Counted from the stretch's first letter, positions 35,938 to 45,760 are shown. The stretch is 64,000 bases of DNA from Aquimarina brevivitae (GCF_004216895.1 NZ_SGXE01000002.1:806001-870000); one strand, 5' to 3'. Notes: generated by a model not told the origin, from the sequence alone. A program made the numbers and translations.

Positions 35938-37233
35938 TTGAAAAAAAATATAGTTAACAAAAAGAATATCCTTTTTGTATCTCGCTACGGAGAAACTCTT
36001 GATATTGCATTTGCCATTCAAAAAGAAGGGCATAAGGTAAAAATGTTTATTGAGGATAAAGGCTGCAAGGAAATCGGTACAGGTTTTATCCCAAAGGTAT
36101 TAGATTGGAAAAAGCACAAGGACTGGGCAGACCTTTTTATATTTGATTACACAGGATATGGTGAAATATGTGAGTCTCTAAGAAAAGAAGGGAAATTGGT
36201 TATCGGAGGCTCGGTCTACACAGATAACCTAGAATTGGATCGAAATTTTGGTCAAAATGAGCTTAAACGACTCGGGATTAAAACCCTACCGTTTAAAGAA
36301 TTTACCAGTTTTAAGGAGGCTATCGAGTACGTTACCAAAAATCCTGATTCTTATGTAATAAAGCCTTCTGGCGAAATTCAAGAGCTTAAACAATTATTAT
36401 TTGTAGGCAGTGATGATTCTGGATCTGATGTAATTAGAGTTTTAAAGGCTTATGAAAAAACCTGGGGAGATCATTTTGGTGCGTTTCAGCTACAAAAGAA
36501 AGTAAAAGGGGTTGAAATTTCAGCTTCAGCCTTTTTTAATGGGAAAAAGTTTTTAAGTCCGGTAAATATTACCTTTGAGCATAAAAAACTATTTCCAGGA
36601 GAATTGGGGGTATCTACTGGCGAAATGGGGTCTAGTATGTTTTGGGTAAAGGAATCTCCAATATTTGACGCAACACTCTTAAAATTTGAAAAAACGCTTG
36701 CGGATAAAAATTTTATTGGGCATATCGACCTTAATTGCATTGTTAATGGTAATGGTATTTTTCCCTTAGAGTTTACTTCTAGATTTGGATATCCACAGAT
36801 TATGATTCAACGTGCTGGATTATTGGAACCATTGGGAGTCTTTTTTACCAAATTAGCAGAAGGGAAAAATTTTCACATTGCCGTAAAAAAAGGATTTCAA
36901 GTTGGGGTCTTTATGGTGGTTCCACCTTTTCCGTTTACCGATAAAAAAGCCTTTAATTTATTCTCTAAAGATGCTGTTGTAATTTTTAAAAAAGAGCTCA
37001 AAGAAGGGGTTCATCCTATGCACCTTAAACAAATTAATGGAGAATGGTTGATTACTGGAGATACTGGTATTGCCGTATTAGTTACTGGCACAGGAATAAC
37101 CATGAAAGATGCACAGCGAAATATGTACAACAAAGTTCAACATATTATCATTAATAACTGTTATTATCGTACAGATATTGGTGACCGATGGTTTGAAGAT
37201 TTTGATAAATTGTGGTCCTGGGGCTGGTTATAG
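35938..37233 (+). CDS. PurD-like ATP-grasp enzyme of unknown specificity, TTG start
   Basis: A 431-residue ATP-grasp protein resembling phosphoribosylamine-glycine ligase. GGSVYTDNLELDRNFGQNELKRLG near 90-115 and EMGSSMFW, IDLNCIV and PLEFTSRFGYPQIM (PurD-like core) are visible. The N-terminal GGREHA motif of true PurD is absent; it starts NILFVSRYGETLDIA instead. It is therefore probably an amino-acid or peptide ligase and not the purine enzyme. The start is TTG: TAA lies nine bases upstream in frame and the first ATG is inside the N-domain. A GNAT gene follows after 8 nt. Confidence 0.7.
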   Translation: MKKNIVNKKNILFVSRYGETLDIAFAIQKEGHKVKMFIEDKGCKEIGTGFIPKVLDWKKHKDWADLFIFDYTGYGEICESLRKEGKLVIGGSVYTDNLELDRNFGQNELKRLGIKTLPFKEFTSFKEAIEYVTKNPDSYVIKPSGEIQELKQLLFVGSDDSGSDVIRVLKAYEKTWGDHFGAFQLQKKVKGVEISASAFFNGKKFLSPVNITFEHKKLFPGELGVSTGEMGSSMFWVKESPIFDATLLKFEKTLADKNFIGHIDLNCIVNGNGIFPLEFTSRFGYPQIMIQRAGLLEPLGVFFTKLAEGKNFHIAVKKGFQVGVFMVVPPFPFTDKKAFNLFSKDAVVIFKKELKEGVHPMHLKQINGEWLITGDTGIAVLVTGTGITMKDAQRNMYNKVQHIIINNCYYRTDIGDRWFEDFDKLWSWGWL

Positions 37234-37241
37234 CCATTGCT

Positions 37242-37706
37242 ATGCTAACAAATATTACATCTCAACCCAAAGCTTTTTTTGAGCTTTTACCTAAGGATTG
37301 GAAACAAACTTTAGAGCCTTATTGGACCTATTATCAAAAGCATAGTGAGGTTCTAGTATTACTTGTAGACGGACAAATAGTGGCCGGAGCAATTGTTTTT
37401 AGAAAAATTACTCCTGACACCTTAATTTTTAGAAAAGAGGCAAAGGAGTTATGTCAACAGGGGTATTGGTATATTGGCTTTTTATGGGTGCCTACTACAT
37501 TTAGAGGAAAAGGATATGGTTCAGATTGGTTGACCGCACTAAAAATTATGTTTCCGGATCGATCGTTTTGGTTAACCACCGAAGAGTCTAAGCTTCAGGA
37601 GTTTTACCTGCTTAATAACTTTAAATTAATATCCTCAAAAATAGTACGAGGTGAAACAGAGTATTTGTTTCGATTCGATTCACTTTCACAAAAAAATGAG
37701 CTGTAG
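37242..37706 (+). CDS. GNAT-family N-acetyltransferase
   Basis: A 154-residue GNAT protein. The acetyl-CoA motif A is GFLWVPTTFRGKGYGSDW (R/Q-x-x-G-x-G/A type), near residue 80. I start at the ATG at 37242, 8 nt after the stop of the ATP-grasp gene; the GTG at 37212 inside the previous gene is less likely. No substrate can be deduced. The tight link to the PurD-like ligase suggests they modify the same small molecule or peptide. Confidence 0.8.
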   Translation: MLTNITSQPKAFFELLPKDWKQTLEPYWTYYQKHSEVLVLLVDGQIVAGAIVFRKITPDTLIFRKEAKELCQQGYWYIGFLWVPTTFRGKGYGSDWLTALKIMFPDRSFWLTTEESKLQEFYLLNNFKLISSKIVRGETEYLFRFDSLSQKNEL

Positions 37707-37869
37707 GGATTACAAATTTAAAGATCACTTTGTACTGTTAAATCAAGCCGATTTGCTGTATAAATGATATGTAAATCAATTGATTAACATATCAACGCCT
37801 ATATATGTTAATATTATCTTAACTCAATAAGATTCTTAGTTATTATTCTTTAAGCAAAATTCAAAAAGT

Positions 37870-37877
37870 TATGTTTG
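37870..37877 (+). promoter_or_regulatory. -10 element of the FKBP gene
   Basis: TATGTTTG fits TAnnTTTG, 33 nt before the FKBP start. No clear -33 TTG. Confidence 0.35.
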
Positions 37878-37909
37878 CAAAATAGAATATAAATCATAAA
37901 AAAATAATT

Positions 37910-38338
37910 ATGAGCAAAGTAAAGCAGAATGATACTATAGAAGTACATTATACTGGTAAACTTAAAGATGGTCAGGTATTTGACAGCAGTTTAGAAAGAG
38001 AACCATTAAAGGTTACTTTAGGACAAGGAATGTTAATTCCTGGTTTTGAAAATGGTATCATTGGCATGGAAGTAAATGAAAAGAAAACTATTGATATTCC
38101 TAAAGCAGAGGCTTATGGTGATGTGAGAAAAGAATTATTCCATACAATAAAAAAAGAGGAACTTCCTCAAGAGATTAAGCCAGAAGTTGGTATGGGATTA
38201 GTAGCAAGAAACGAGGATGGATCAGAAAGACAACTAAGAGTGTCTGAAGTTCAGGAAGATGCTATCGTGGTTGATGCCAATCACCCTTTAGCTGGTCAGG
38301 ATCTTGTTTTTGAACTAGAATTAATTGACATAAAATAA
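37910..38338 (+). CDS. FKBP-type peptidyl-prolyl isomerase, SlyD-like
   Basis: A 142-residue FKBP with inserted-in-flap arrangement. It has VHYTGKLKDGQVFDSS near 13, LIPGFENGIIGMEVNEKKT near 45, an IF-like insert near 85-115, and ends ELELIDIK. The order matches SlyD but without the His-rich metal-binding tail. It is cytoplasmic and assists protein folding through proline isomerisation. A terminator follows at 38362-38393. Confidence 0.92.
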   Translation: MSKVKQNDTIEVHYTGKLKDGQVFDSSLEREPLKVTLGQGMLIPGFENGIIGMEVNEKKTIDIPKAEAYGDVRKELFHTIKKEELPQEIKPEVGMGLVARNEDGSERQLRVSEVQEDAIVVDANHPLAGQDLVFELELIDIK

Positions 38339-38361
38339 TAGGATTTGATATCCTTAATTAT

Positions 38362-38393
38362 AAAAACCGCCTTCATAGGGCGGTTTTTTTGTT
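38362..38393 (+). terminator. Intrinsic terminator after FKBP gene
   Basis: A 10-bp stem AAAAACCGCC / GGCGGTTTTT (38362-38388), loop TTCATAG, followed by T. Confidence 0.9.
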
Positions 38394-38461
38394 TTTAAAT
38401 CTTAAGTTTAGGTGCAACAATTATAAATAGGTGACCCTATTCTAAATTAATCAATCACTTT

Positions 38462-40645
38462 ATGAAAACGAAACTCATTTATTCAATTTTTTTATGTGGA
38501 GTCTTCTTTATCTCTTGTAAACAAGAAGCTAAAGAAACCACAACACCAGAAAGGCCGTATGAAGCTATTGAAGTTCCAGTAGCCAAAAAAATACCAGAAA
38601 GTTTAACAATTCACGAGGATACCAGAGTTGATAATTATTTCTGGATGCGTTTATCGGATGAACAGAAAAATGCAGACACTCCTGATGCACAAACGCAAGA
38701 TGTATTGGAGTATCTTAATGCTGAAAACGCATACAAGGAAAAAGCAATGAAGCATACCGAGGAATTGCAAAAAAAATTATACGATGAGATTGTAGGTCGT
38801 ATTAAAAAAGAAGATGCTTCTGTACCTTATGAAGATAACGGCTACTCTTATTACGTTCGATTTGAAGAGGGTGCGGATTACGCCTTATACTGCAGAAAAA
38901 AGGTAGCAGAAGGAGCAGAGGAGGAGATTCTTCTTAATGGACCAAAAATGGCTGAAGGGCTTTCTTATTTTGGCATCGGAAATCAATCTGTTAGTCCGAA
39001 TAATAAAATACTTGCATACGGAATTGATACGGTATCTCGTAGAAGATATACGATCTATTTTAAAAACCTGGAGACAGGTGAATTATTAGCGGATAAGCTA
39101 CAGAATACTACAAGTAACATGGCTTGGGCTAATGATAATAAAACCATATTTTATACTACAAAAGATCCTCAAACTTTAAGAGCAGATAAAATATATAAAC
39201 ACACATTAGGCACGGATCAAGCAGAGGATGAGCTTGTTTTTAATGAAACTGATGACACCTTCAGTACTTTTGTGTTTAAAACCAGGTCAGACAACTATTT
39301 GATGATTGGTAGTTCACAGACCTTATCTACAGAATACCGTTATTTGGATGCCAATACTCCTAATGGAGAGTGGAAAATTATTCAACCACGTGAGAAAAAT
39401 TTAGAGTACAGTGTAGACCATTATGGAGATCATTTTTATATCTACAATAATTTGAATGCTACTAATTTTAAACTTTCAAAAACGCCCATTGCTAAAACTA
39501 CAAAAGAAAACTGGGAGGATGTAATTGCTCATAGAGATGATGTATTACTGCAAAGTTTTGTGCTGTTTGAAGACTATTTAGTGTTGCAGGAGCGTTTAAA
39601 TGGTTTAAGAACTATACGAGTTATGAAGTGGGATGGATCCAATGATCACTATATTAAATTTGATGATCCAGCATATATGGCGTATCCTACCACCAATATG
39701 GATTTTGATACAGATGTTCTACGGTATTATTATACTTCCTTGACTACTCCTGGGAGTACAATAGATTATAACATGAGTACTAAAGAACAAACTGTACTTA
39801 AAGTAGATGAAGTGGTTGATCCTAATTTTTCAAAGGATAATTATGTATCCGAAAGAATGTTTGTAACCGCACGAGATGGGGCTAAGATTCCTGTATCTCT
39901 TGTACGCCATAAGAATACTGAGAAAACCAAAGAAACACCTTTGTTACTATATGCATATGGATCATATGGTAATAGTATAGAACCAAGATTCGGTTCTGCA
40001 CGATTAAGTCTTTTAGATCGAGGATTTGTTTTTGCTATCGCCCATATCCGCGGAGGTCAAGAAATGGGACGTTATTGGTATGAGGATGGAAAATTGTTGA
40101 AGAAGAAAAACACCTTTACCGATTTTATTGATGTAGGAGAATATCTTGTAGATAAAGGGTATACCAGTTCTGAACATTTATATGCAGAAGGAGGAAGCGC
40201 AGGAGGACTACTGATGGGCGCCGTGCTTAATATGAAACCTGAATTATGGAATGGAGTAATCGCTGCCGTACCATTTGTAGATGTTGTTTCTACTATGTTG
40301 GATGAAACCATTCCACTAACTACGTTTGAGTTTGATGAATGGGGCAACCCTAAAAATAAAGAATACTATGATTATATGTTATCCTATTCGCCATATGATA
40401 ATGTAGAAGCAAAAGCTTATCCACACATCTTAATTACAACAGGATATTGGGATAGTCAGGTGCAATACTGGGAACCAGCAAAATGGGCAGCAAAGTTAAG
40501 AGCGTTAAAAACAGATGACAATCTGCTGCTATTAGATACGGATATGGAGACTGGTCACGGTGGTGCTTCTGGTCGCTTTGAGCGATATAAGCGTACGGCA
40601 TTAGAGTATGCCTTTATGCTAGATTTGGAAAATATAAAAGAATAA
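38462..40645 (+). CDS. S9 family oligopeptidase (PtrB/POP-like) lipoprotein
   Basis: A 727-residue prolyl oligopeptidase-family enzyme with a lipoprotein signal (ISCKQ near 20). The beta-propeller covers about residues 75-440, the alpha/beta hydrolase domain the rest. The nucleophile is GGSAGGLLMG (Ser near 581), the Asp lies in YWDSQVQYWEP, and the His in TGHGGASGRFERY. The catalytic triad is complete. RGGQEMGRYWYEDGK is typical of oligopeptidase B, which prefers basic residues. It probably degrades small peptides at the periplasmic face of a membrane. Confidence 0.94.
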   Translation: MKTKLIYSIFLCGVFFISCKQEAKETTTPERPYEAIEVPVAKKIPESLTIHEDTRVDNYFWMRLSDEQKNADTPDAQTQDVLEYLNAENAYKEKAMKHTEELQKKLYDEIVGRIKKEDASVPYEDNGYSYYVRFEEGADYALYCRKKVAEGAEEEILLNGPKMAEGLSYFGIGNQSVSPNNKILAYGIDTVSRRRYTIYFKNLETGELLADKLQNTTSNMAWANDNKTIFYTTKDPQTLRADKIYKHTLGTDQAEDELVFNETDDTFSTFVFKTRSDNYLMIGSSQTLSTEYRYLDANTPNGEWKIIQPREKNLEYSVDHYGDHFYIYNNLNATNFKLSKTPIAKTTKENWEDVIAHRDDVLLQSFVLFEDYLVLQERLNGLRTIRVMKWDGSNDHYIKFDDPAYMAYPTTNMDFDTDVLRYYYTSLTTPGSTIDYNMSTKEQTVLKVDEVVDPNFSKDNYVSERMFVTARDGAKIPVSLVRHKNTEKTKETPLLLYAYGSYGNSIEPRFGSARLSLLDRGFVFAIAHIRGGQEMGRYWYEDGKLLKKKNTFTDFIDVGEYLVDKGYTSSEHLYAEGGSAGGLLMGAVLNMKPELWNGVIAAVPFVDVVSTMLDETIPLTTFEFDEWGNPKNKEYYDYMLSYSPYDNVEAKAYPHILITTGYWDSQVQYWEPAKWAAKLRALKTDDNLLLLDTDMETGHGGASGRFERYKRTALEYAFMLDLENIKE

Positions 40646-40674
40646 AAAGTAGTAGACATAGCTAGTAAGAATTG

Positions 40675-40703
40675 AAACCGATGGTTCTACCATCGGTTTT
40701 TTT
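40675..40703 (+). terminator. Intrinsic terminator after S9 peptidase gene
   Basis: AAACCGATGG / CCATCGGTTT stem followed by T, 30 nt past the stop codon. Confidence 0.85.
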
Positions 40704-40834
40704 CGGATACACCGATTCATTTCGAATGTCCCTATAATTAGCATTTCAGTCTGTGGAGTTACTACGAAAATGTAGATTTTTAGTACTTTTTTAACACTAA
40801 AAAATTATATTCGCTTTTTCAACACCTAACCAAT

Positions 40835-41596
40835 ATGAAAATAATAATATTTCTAAGCTTTATTTTTATCTGTGTAAATACCGTAGCAGCACAAAAAACT
40901 TGTGATAAAAATGAAGTTTTAGCCATGATCAATGAAAAAACCGCGCTTAGTCGTGCGATGGAAAAGAAAATGGAACAGCAGCTTGAGCAGCAGGTAAGTG
41001 AACTTGCAATCAAAAAAAATTGGGATGATAAGGAGAAGGCACAATATTTAATTAAGTTAGTTTCTTCAGAATATTTTAGTAAATCAATAGCAGAAAAACA
41101 GGATATTATAGTACACTTAATGTCATTGTTACAACAAGTAGATGGAAACAACGCTTCTGCTCAAAATTGTAAATTAGCAGATGCAGCAGCTTCTAAGATA
41201 GATGAAGTAATGAGTAAAACTAAGAAAGAGTGGGATATGGTAATTGACCAAGTAACGATAGATTACGCTCTGGTGATTAGTGGTAACGATACAGAAGTTA
41301 CTGCGGAACAAAAAATAACTAACAATCCTAAAAATCCTGAAAAATTTATAGGGCTTTGGTTTAATAAGGATAAAAAAGAAACCTTTTATTTCTTGCAGAA
41401 TGGTGTGGTAACGCATCAGATTTTAAATAAAGATGCTGAATTTGATCAAAGTCTATGGTCTATAGAAAACCAGGAGTTGTGCTTTAATTCTGCAGCGAAT
41501 CGCGAAAAAAGCATATGTATTCCCTTTACGATCAAAGACGGTATTCTGCATTTTACTTTGGAAGGAGAAGATGCTAACTTTGAAAAAATACAATAA
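40835..41596 (+). CDS. Secreted protein with coiled coil and lipocalin-like C-terminus
   Basis: A 253-residue protein with a signal peptide (about 1-20, ending AAQ). Residues about 30-70 are helical and charged (EKKMEQQLEQQVSEL). The C-terminal third (FIGLWFNKDKKETFYFLQNG onwards) resembles the lipocalin-like 'GLWxxxxxxxxxFxxxG' strand pattern used by many Bacteroidota secreted proteins. There are Cys pairs in KTCDKNE and NCKLAD. No function can be assigned. Confidence 0.65.
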   Translation: MKIIIFLSFIFICVNTVAAQKTCDKNEVLAMINEKTALSRAMEKKMEQQLEQQVSELAIKKNWDDKEKAQYLIKLVSSEYFSKSIAEKQDIIVHLMSLLQQVDGNNASAQNCKLADAAASKIDEVMSKTKKEWDMVIDQVTIDYALVISGNDTEVTAEQKITNNPKNPEKFIGLWFNKDKKETFYFLQNGVVTHQILNKDAEFDQSLWSIENQELCFNSAANREKSICIPFTIKDGILHFTLEGEDANFEKIQ

Positions 41597-41614
41597 CTTA
41601 AGTTCATAAGTTAA

Positions 41615-41648
41615 AAAAAATGCCATCATAAGTGATGGCATTTTTTCT
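41615..41648. terminator. Bidirectional terminator between secreted protein and dabA
   Basis: A 14-bp stem AAAAAATGCCATCA / TGATGGCATTTTTT (41615-41628 with 41633-41646) serves the convergent gene at 40835 and the dab operon. Confidence 0.9.
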
Positions 41649-41666
41649 TGAGCATTCCATTGAAGA

Positions 41667-44051
41667 CTACATTGAAATCTCCTCTGCTAACTTTTGTTGG
41701 CCAGCAGTTTTGTTTTCTTTTCTAACATTTTTATTTTTTTTCCATACGGTTTCCCACTGGATGGACTTTTGGTATCTCAAAATTACATTTTGCTGTGTAG
41801 GATCTACAACCATTAGATAAATCCATTCATTATCCAATAACATCCGTAAGTTTTCATTTCGTGTCAAAATTTCAGATACTCGCCTTACCGGAGCCTCGAT
41901 CATCACAGATAAACGTAAGGGCTGATGGTACATCAGATCATCTGCATCATAGAGAGACTGTAGTGGAAGTCCCATTTTAAGGTCTCCTCCATTACCTTGA
42001 ACCACTCCAAATTTACCAGTGATGTTATGTGTTATTTTTGACCCTCCACCAAAAGTTTCGTTATCCACAGTAGAGAAGTAGTAGTGATTGTTGATCCACT
42101 GTGTTACTACCATAGGTCCTTGCATAATGCCCTCAAGTGCTTTACCTTCTTTATCAAGCTCCCAGTTATAGGAGTGTAGAAAACAACGGCTACCCAGATT
42201 CGTGTTTTTGGTCAAATCTCGTTGACCCACGATAAAGCCTGCATTTTTTGCAAGACCCCATTCTGGTCTGGTCTCTGCCCAGTTGTTTGCTTTTTGATGA
42301 GCCTTAGCAATACTTTTTTGAGAGTTACCTAAACGATCCTGTGTTGCGGTTTCTTGGGCAAGTGATAAATTTCTTTTTACTACCGCTACAGCTTCAAGAT
42401 GTGATTCTGGAACTTCAGCGTCAAATAGTTCGATGTGATCAGTAGTAGTATTGTGTTCCGCTCCTATAAATACGGTATCTTCAGGTATTTGTATTCCATA
42501 GGCACTACTCAATTCCTCTCTTACATCTGGTTGATTGGCCAGTTTAGCCAGCATACGCGCATTGTTTCGTCCTGGAGTTGCTGCGCAGGCACCACAATCT
42601 AAACTTGAGCCAAATGGATTATTTGCGGTATGACTACCGTGACCTACAAAAAGTACCAGCTTAGCAAATTGTTTCCACCCCATAAGATTAAAGGACGACT
42701 TCACGATGCCCACTCGTTCTGCTAATGGAATTCCATCAGTGTCCTGAGAATCAATTTTAGTTATAGAAGGCTCACAGAAGGATTCTGTTTTAATCTGCTT
42801 ACTGCTTTTTAGGGTATACGCTTTACCAGGAAATAAAGTCCTGATGATCATCGATACTCCATAATATAGACCCGATCCCTCTACATATCCAAATGCTGAT
42901 GGAAGCATGTTTTTCATCCGTTTAAGGAAGTATACTTTAAATTTATCAATACTATTTATGGACTTGTATTTAGCTAAGCTTTGATCTTTTCCGGTTTGAG
43001 CTTTTTCAGAAACGGTGTATCCTGAAGCTACAATAGGAGGACAAGCTTTTCGGGTAATTCCATCTTCAAGACTCTCGTAGTCCATAGTGATTCCAAAGAA
43101 ACCTGCATATCCGTAGGTTTCATAATCTCCTTTGGATTCTACGTGTCTTCGAATCAGCTCTGATCTGGTATCGATACAAAATACGAATTGTGCATCAGGT
43201 TTATTACTTTTTTCATCCGTTGCTTTTGTCGTCTGTTTGGCTACCGTATGTACTAAGTCTTTTTGCCAACTAGCCTCCCAGGCTTTTAACCATATGTATT
43301 GGAGTTTTGCTATCTCTTTTTGAGAAGTATCTTGTTCTACTTTTTTCAGTAAAGGAATATCCAAATGCTTTGCAGTCCATAATCGAGCGGCTAAATATTC
43401 TTCTATGGTTATAGGGTAGTGCTGTTGCCAATCACTATTTGTTTTTTGTCGATGATTGATATATCCAGTCCATCCCGGTAATGCTGCTAGGTGATACGTA
43501 AATAGTGCAATGTACTCTTCTTCCTTAAAATCTTTCAAGATATTGTCGAATACGTCTTTTGGACTCTTAGGTATCTCTTTTAAAGAAGTAAAATCACATT
43601 CATCATCATAAATGACCAAATGTCTCCACGAGTTGTAAAATCCTTCTGTTTTGAATGGCATACTCCATTCTGCTAATCCTTCATCCATAAAAGCAGCAAG
43701 CCATTTGGACATTACACGGTCTAACTTATTGTTTTCATTTACAATAGCCGTAGGTTGTTGTGCTTCCAAATGCTCAAGATACATTTCAGGAGCATCCGTA
43801 AATCCTTCGTATTTTAAAAGTTCGGAGATTATTTCTTTGTCAATCTCACCCTTATTCCAGGCTTGTCTATAAAGCTTGGCATCCGGAAAAACGGAAGCTG
43901 TTAACTGCTCTTTAGCCTTTAGTACTGCTTCTTTGAAAGGGGCATTTTCATACCCCGATAGTGGATTCGAAGCCACGAAAGTGTATAGTGGCCAGGTATC
44001 ACCTATAATTTTAGAAGCTTTATCAATAGTATGTTGAATAGATGTATTCAT
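41667..44051 (-). CDS. dabA: Inorganic carbon transport subunit DabA (DUF2309)
   Basis: A 794-residue DUF2309 protein that pairs with DabB in energy-coupled CO2/bicarbonate accumulation. The carbonic-anhydrase-like zinc site is intact: Cys292 and Asp294 in FCIDTR, His471 in FVGHGSH and Cys486 in LDCGAC. The His-Cys spacing of 15 and the CxD spacing match those of the studied DabA2 enzyme. It starts one base after the dabB stop codon, so stoichiometric expression is likely. No carboxysome, rubisco or carbonic anhydrase gene is nearby; in heterotrophs such systems supply bicarbonate for anaplerotic carboxylation. Confidence 0.94.
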   Translation of the reverse strand: MNTSIQHTIDKASKIIGDTWPLYTFVASNPLSGYENAPFKEAVLKAKEQLTASVFPDAKLYRQAWNKGEIDKEIISELLKYEGFTDAPEMYLEHLEAQQPTAIVNENNKLDRVMSKWLAAFMDEGLAEWSMPFKTEGFYNSWRHLVIYDDECDFTSLKEIPKSPKDVFDNILKDFKEEEYIALFTYHLAALPGWTGYINHRQKTNSDWQQHYPITIEEYLAARLWTAKHLDIPLLKKVEQDTSQKEIAKLQYIWLKAWEASWQKDLVHTVAKQTTKATDEKSNKPDAQFVFCIDTRSELIRRHVESKGDYETYGYAGFFGITMDYESLEDGITRKACPPIVASGYTVSEKAQTGKDQSLAKYKSINSIDKFKVYFLKRMKNMLPSAFGYVEGSGLYYGVSMIIRTLFPGKAYTLKSSKQIKTESFCEPSITKIDSQDTDGIPLAERVGIVKSSFNLMGWKQFAKLVLFVGHGSHTANNPFGSSLDCGACAATPGRNNARMLAKLANQPDVREELSSAYGIQIPEDTVFIGAEHNTTTDHIELFDAEVPESHLEAVAVVKRNLSLAQETATQDRLGNSQKSIAKAHQKANNWAETRPEWGLAKNAGFIVGQRDLTKNTNLGSRCFLHSYNWELDKEGKALEGIMQGPMVVTQWINNHYYFSTVDNETFGGGSKITHNITGKFGVVQGNGGDLKMGLPLQSLYDADDLMYHQPLRLSVMIEAPVRRVSEILTRNENLRMLLDNEWIYLMVVDPTQQNVILRYQKSIQWETVWKKNKNVRKENKTAGQQKLAEEISM

Positions 44052-44052
44052 G

Positions 44053-45519
44053 TTATTTTGATTTATACATTAAAACGGATCTTTTATAAGGCTGAGAAAT
44101 GTTAAGTAATTTTACATACAGCCAAGGAAATTTTTGGTAGATGCCCAATTTCATTAAAAAGAATCCAAGTAAAAACACAATACCAAAGACCAGCTGCACC
44201 CAAGATAATGGCAGGGGTTGTGCAATCATTGGTAGATCAGCCATCAGTTGAGTTACACCCAAGTACATAAGTGCGTATATTCCGATACCAGCCATAAAGA
44301 GTACGGGCATCAAGATACTTTTTTGTACTACAGATAAACTCTTCTCTTTCACTATATTATACGTTGCCTGACCTACAGTGATAGCTACGATAAGGGTTAA
44401 AAATATACCGCTATCTAGTTTAGTTCCTTTCCCGGTCCATAAAGCAAACAATACTGCGCCTAAAACTCCAAAAAGAAGTACTGCAAATGCCTGTAAGGGT
44501 TGTATACGCAGATGTATAGGTTGCTGAGGCTTGGTTTGGCCCACTTCTTCTCCTGAGGATAGAAATAGGTAAGCTTTGTAAAAACCGTGAAGTATCAAGT
44601 GCACTACTGCTGCGTTAAAGAATCCTAACCCACATTGCATAATCATAAAACCCATTTGAGCTATGGTAGAACACGCTAATTTTTGTTTTACATTAACCTG
44701 AAGTAGTTTGGTAAACTGTGCAATGATTGCGGTTAATCCTCCGATGATAAAAAGAATATGTAGCGTATTAGAAGCAAATAGAAAGGTAGCAAATAGCGCT
44801 AATAGTATACCTGCACCATTTACAAACCCTGCGTGCATAAGTGCAGAGGCTGGCGTTGGTGCTGTCATTGCTGAAAGTAGCCAACGGTGAAAGGGGTACA
44901 TAGCCGATTGTACGACAGCTGCTCCAATAATACACATTGCAGAAATTAAGGTGATAAAGAGGGGGATTTCACTAATCAGTGCGGTAAGCTTGGTGATGGT
45001 AAACACTCCTGTATAAAAAGCGGGTATGAGTAATCCAACCGACAAGAATCCTGTACCTGTAAGAAAGTAACGCAATGTAAATTTGGAAGCCTCTCGTGCC
45101 TCGCCCCATTTTTTATTAACCCCAATCAGTTGAGACATAAACACCCCCATTAATAACCAACTTAATATTACAAGTAAGATATGATTGGCCATTACTAGTA
45201 ACATGACGGAAAAGGTAAACCCTAAGCACCGAATCATAAATGCCGAGTGATAGGTAAAACCAGTTAAGTAATTGGTAGCATAACTACTAACAATTGCACT
45301 AAAAAAAGTTACGGTTGTCCAAATCAGAATCGTAAAGTTAGTAATGCTAATAAAAGGATCGAAATTCCAATCAATAGGTTGGTTGAAACCTATAATCAGT
45401 AAAGAAAGATTAATACCAAAAAGAGACCATAAAACGATATTAGCTAGTGTTTGCATAGCTGGCTTTTTAGGTGTCGTTGGTGCTACTGTATTTAATTTAA
45501 TAGTATTGTCAAACGCCAT
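44053..45519 (-). CDS. dabB: Proton-conducting membrane subunit DabB (NuoL/MrpA-like)
   Basis: A 488-residue integral membrane protein with about 14 hydrophobic helices of the complex I/Mrp antiporter family. The proton-path block LLSAMTAPTPASALMHAGFVNG (helix near residue 225-245) and the following conserved Lys/His helices are present. It should couple ion flow to the CO2-hydrating DabA on the cytoplasmic side. It begins 2 nt after a 70-residue membrane protein and is followed by dabA after one base. The neighbouring DabA excludes a respiratory role. Confidence 0.94.
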   Translation of the reverse strand: MAFDNTIKLNTVAPTTPKKPAMQTLANIVLWSLFGINLSLLIIGFNQPIDWNFDPFISITNFTILIWTTVTFFSAIVSSYATNYLTGFTYHSAFMIRCLGFTFSVMLLVMANHILLVILSWLLMGVFMSQLIGVNKKWGEAREASKFTLRYFLTGTGFLSVGLLIPAFYTGVFTITKLTALISEIPLFITLISAMCIIGAAVVQSAMYPFHRWLLSAMTAPTPASALMHAGFVNGAGILLALFATFLFASNTLHILFIIGGLTAIIAQFTKLLQVNVKQKLACSTIAQMGFMIMQCGLGFFNAAVVHLILHGFYKAYLFLSSGEEVGQTKPQQPIHLRIQPLQAFAVLLFGVLGAVLFALWTGKGTKLDSGIFLTLIVAITVGQATYNIVKEKSLSVVQKSILMPVLFMAGIGIYALMYLGVTQLMADLPMIAQPLPLSWVQLVFGIVFLLGFFLMKLGIYQKFPWLYVKLLNISQPYKRSVLMYKSK

Positions 45520-45521
45520 TT

Positions 45522-45734
45522 TTAGTGTTTTTTGAAGTTGTTAACCTCAGTTGTTTCTTTGCTTTTAGTACTATCCTGATCTCCTGCCTTTAAAAGAATG
45601 AGCATAGCTAAGATGAAATTACAGTGAAGCATTTCATCTAAGAATAAATGATTGTTATAATACGAGAGTATGATGAATAGGATCAAAATTGAAAGACCAA
45701 GGGTCGGTAGTACTTTAGATCTAAATAGTTGCAT
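45522..45734 (-). CDS. Small membrane protein in the dab operon, unknown
   Basis: A 70-residue protein with one or two hydrophobic helices (about 10-28 and 32-50) and a polar C-terminus (SKETTEVNNFKKH). It ends 2 nt before the dabB start, so it is part of the dab transcript. I do not recognise it from other DAB systems. It could be an accessory subunit or assembly protein of DabB. Confidence 0.7.
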   Translation of the reverse strand: MQLFRSKVLPTLGLSILILFIILSYYNNHLFLDEMLHCNFILAMLILLKAGDQDSTKSKETTEVNNFKKH

Positions 45735-45760
45735 ATATAGAGTTTTATAGCTTTGTTCAA

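Noticed and set aside
37212..37241. Upstream GTG start for the GNAT gene
   Set aside because: It would overlap the previous gene and adds ten residues not needed for the fold; ATG at 37242 is better placed.
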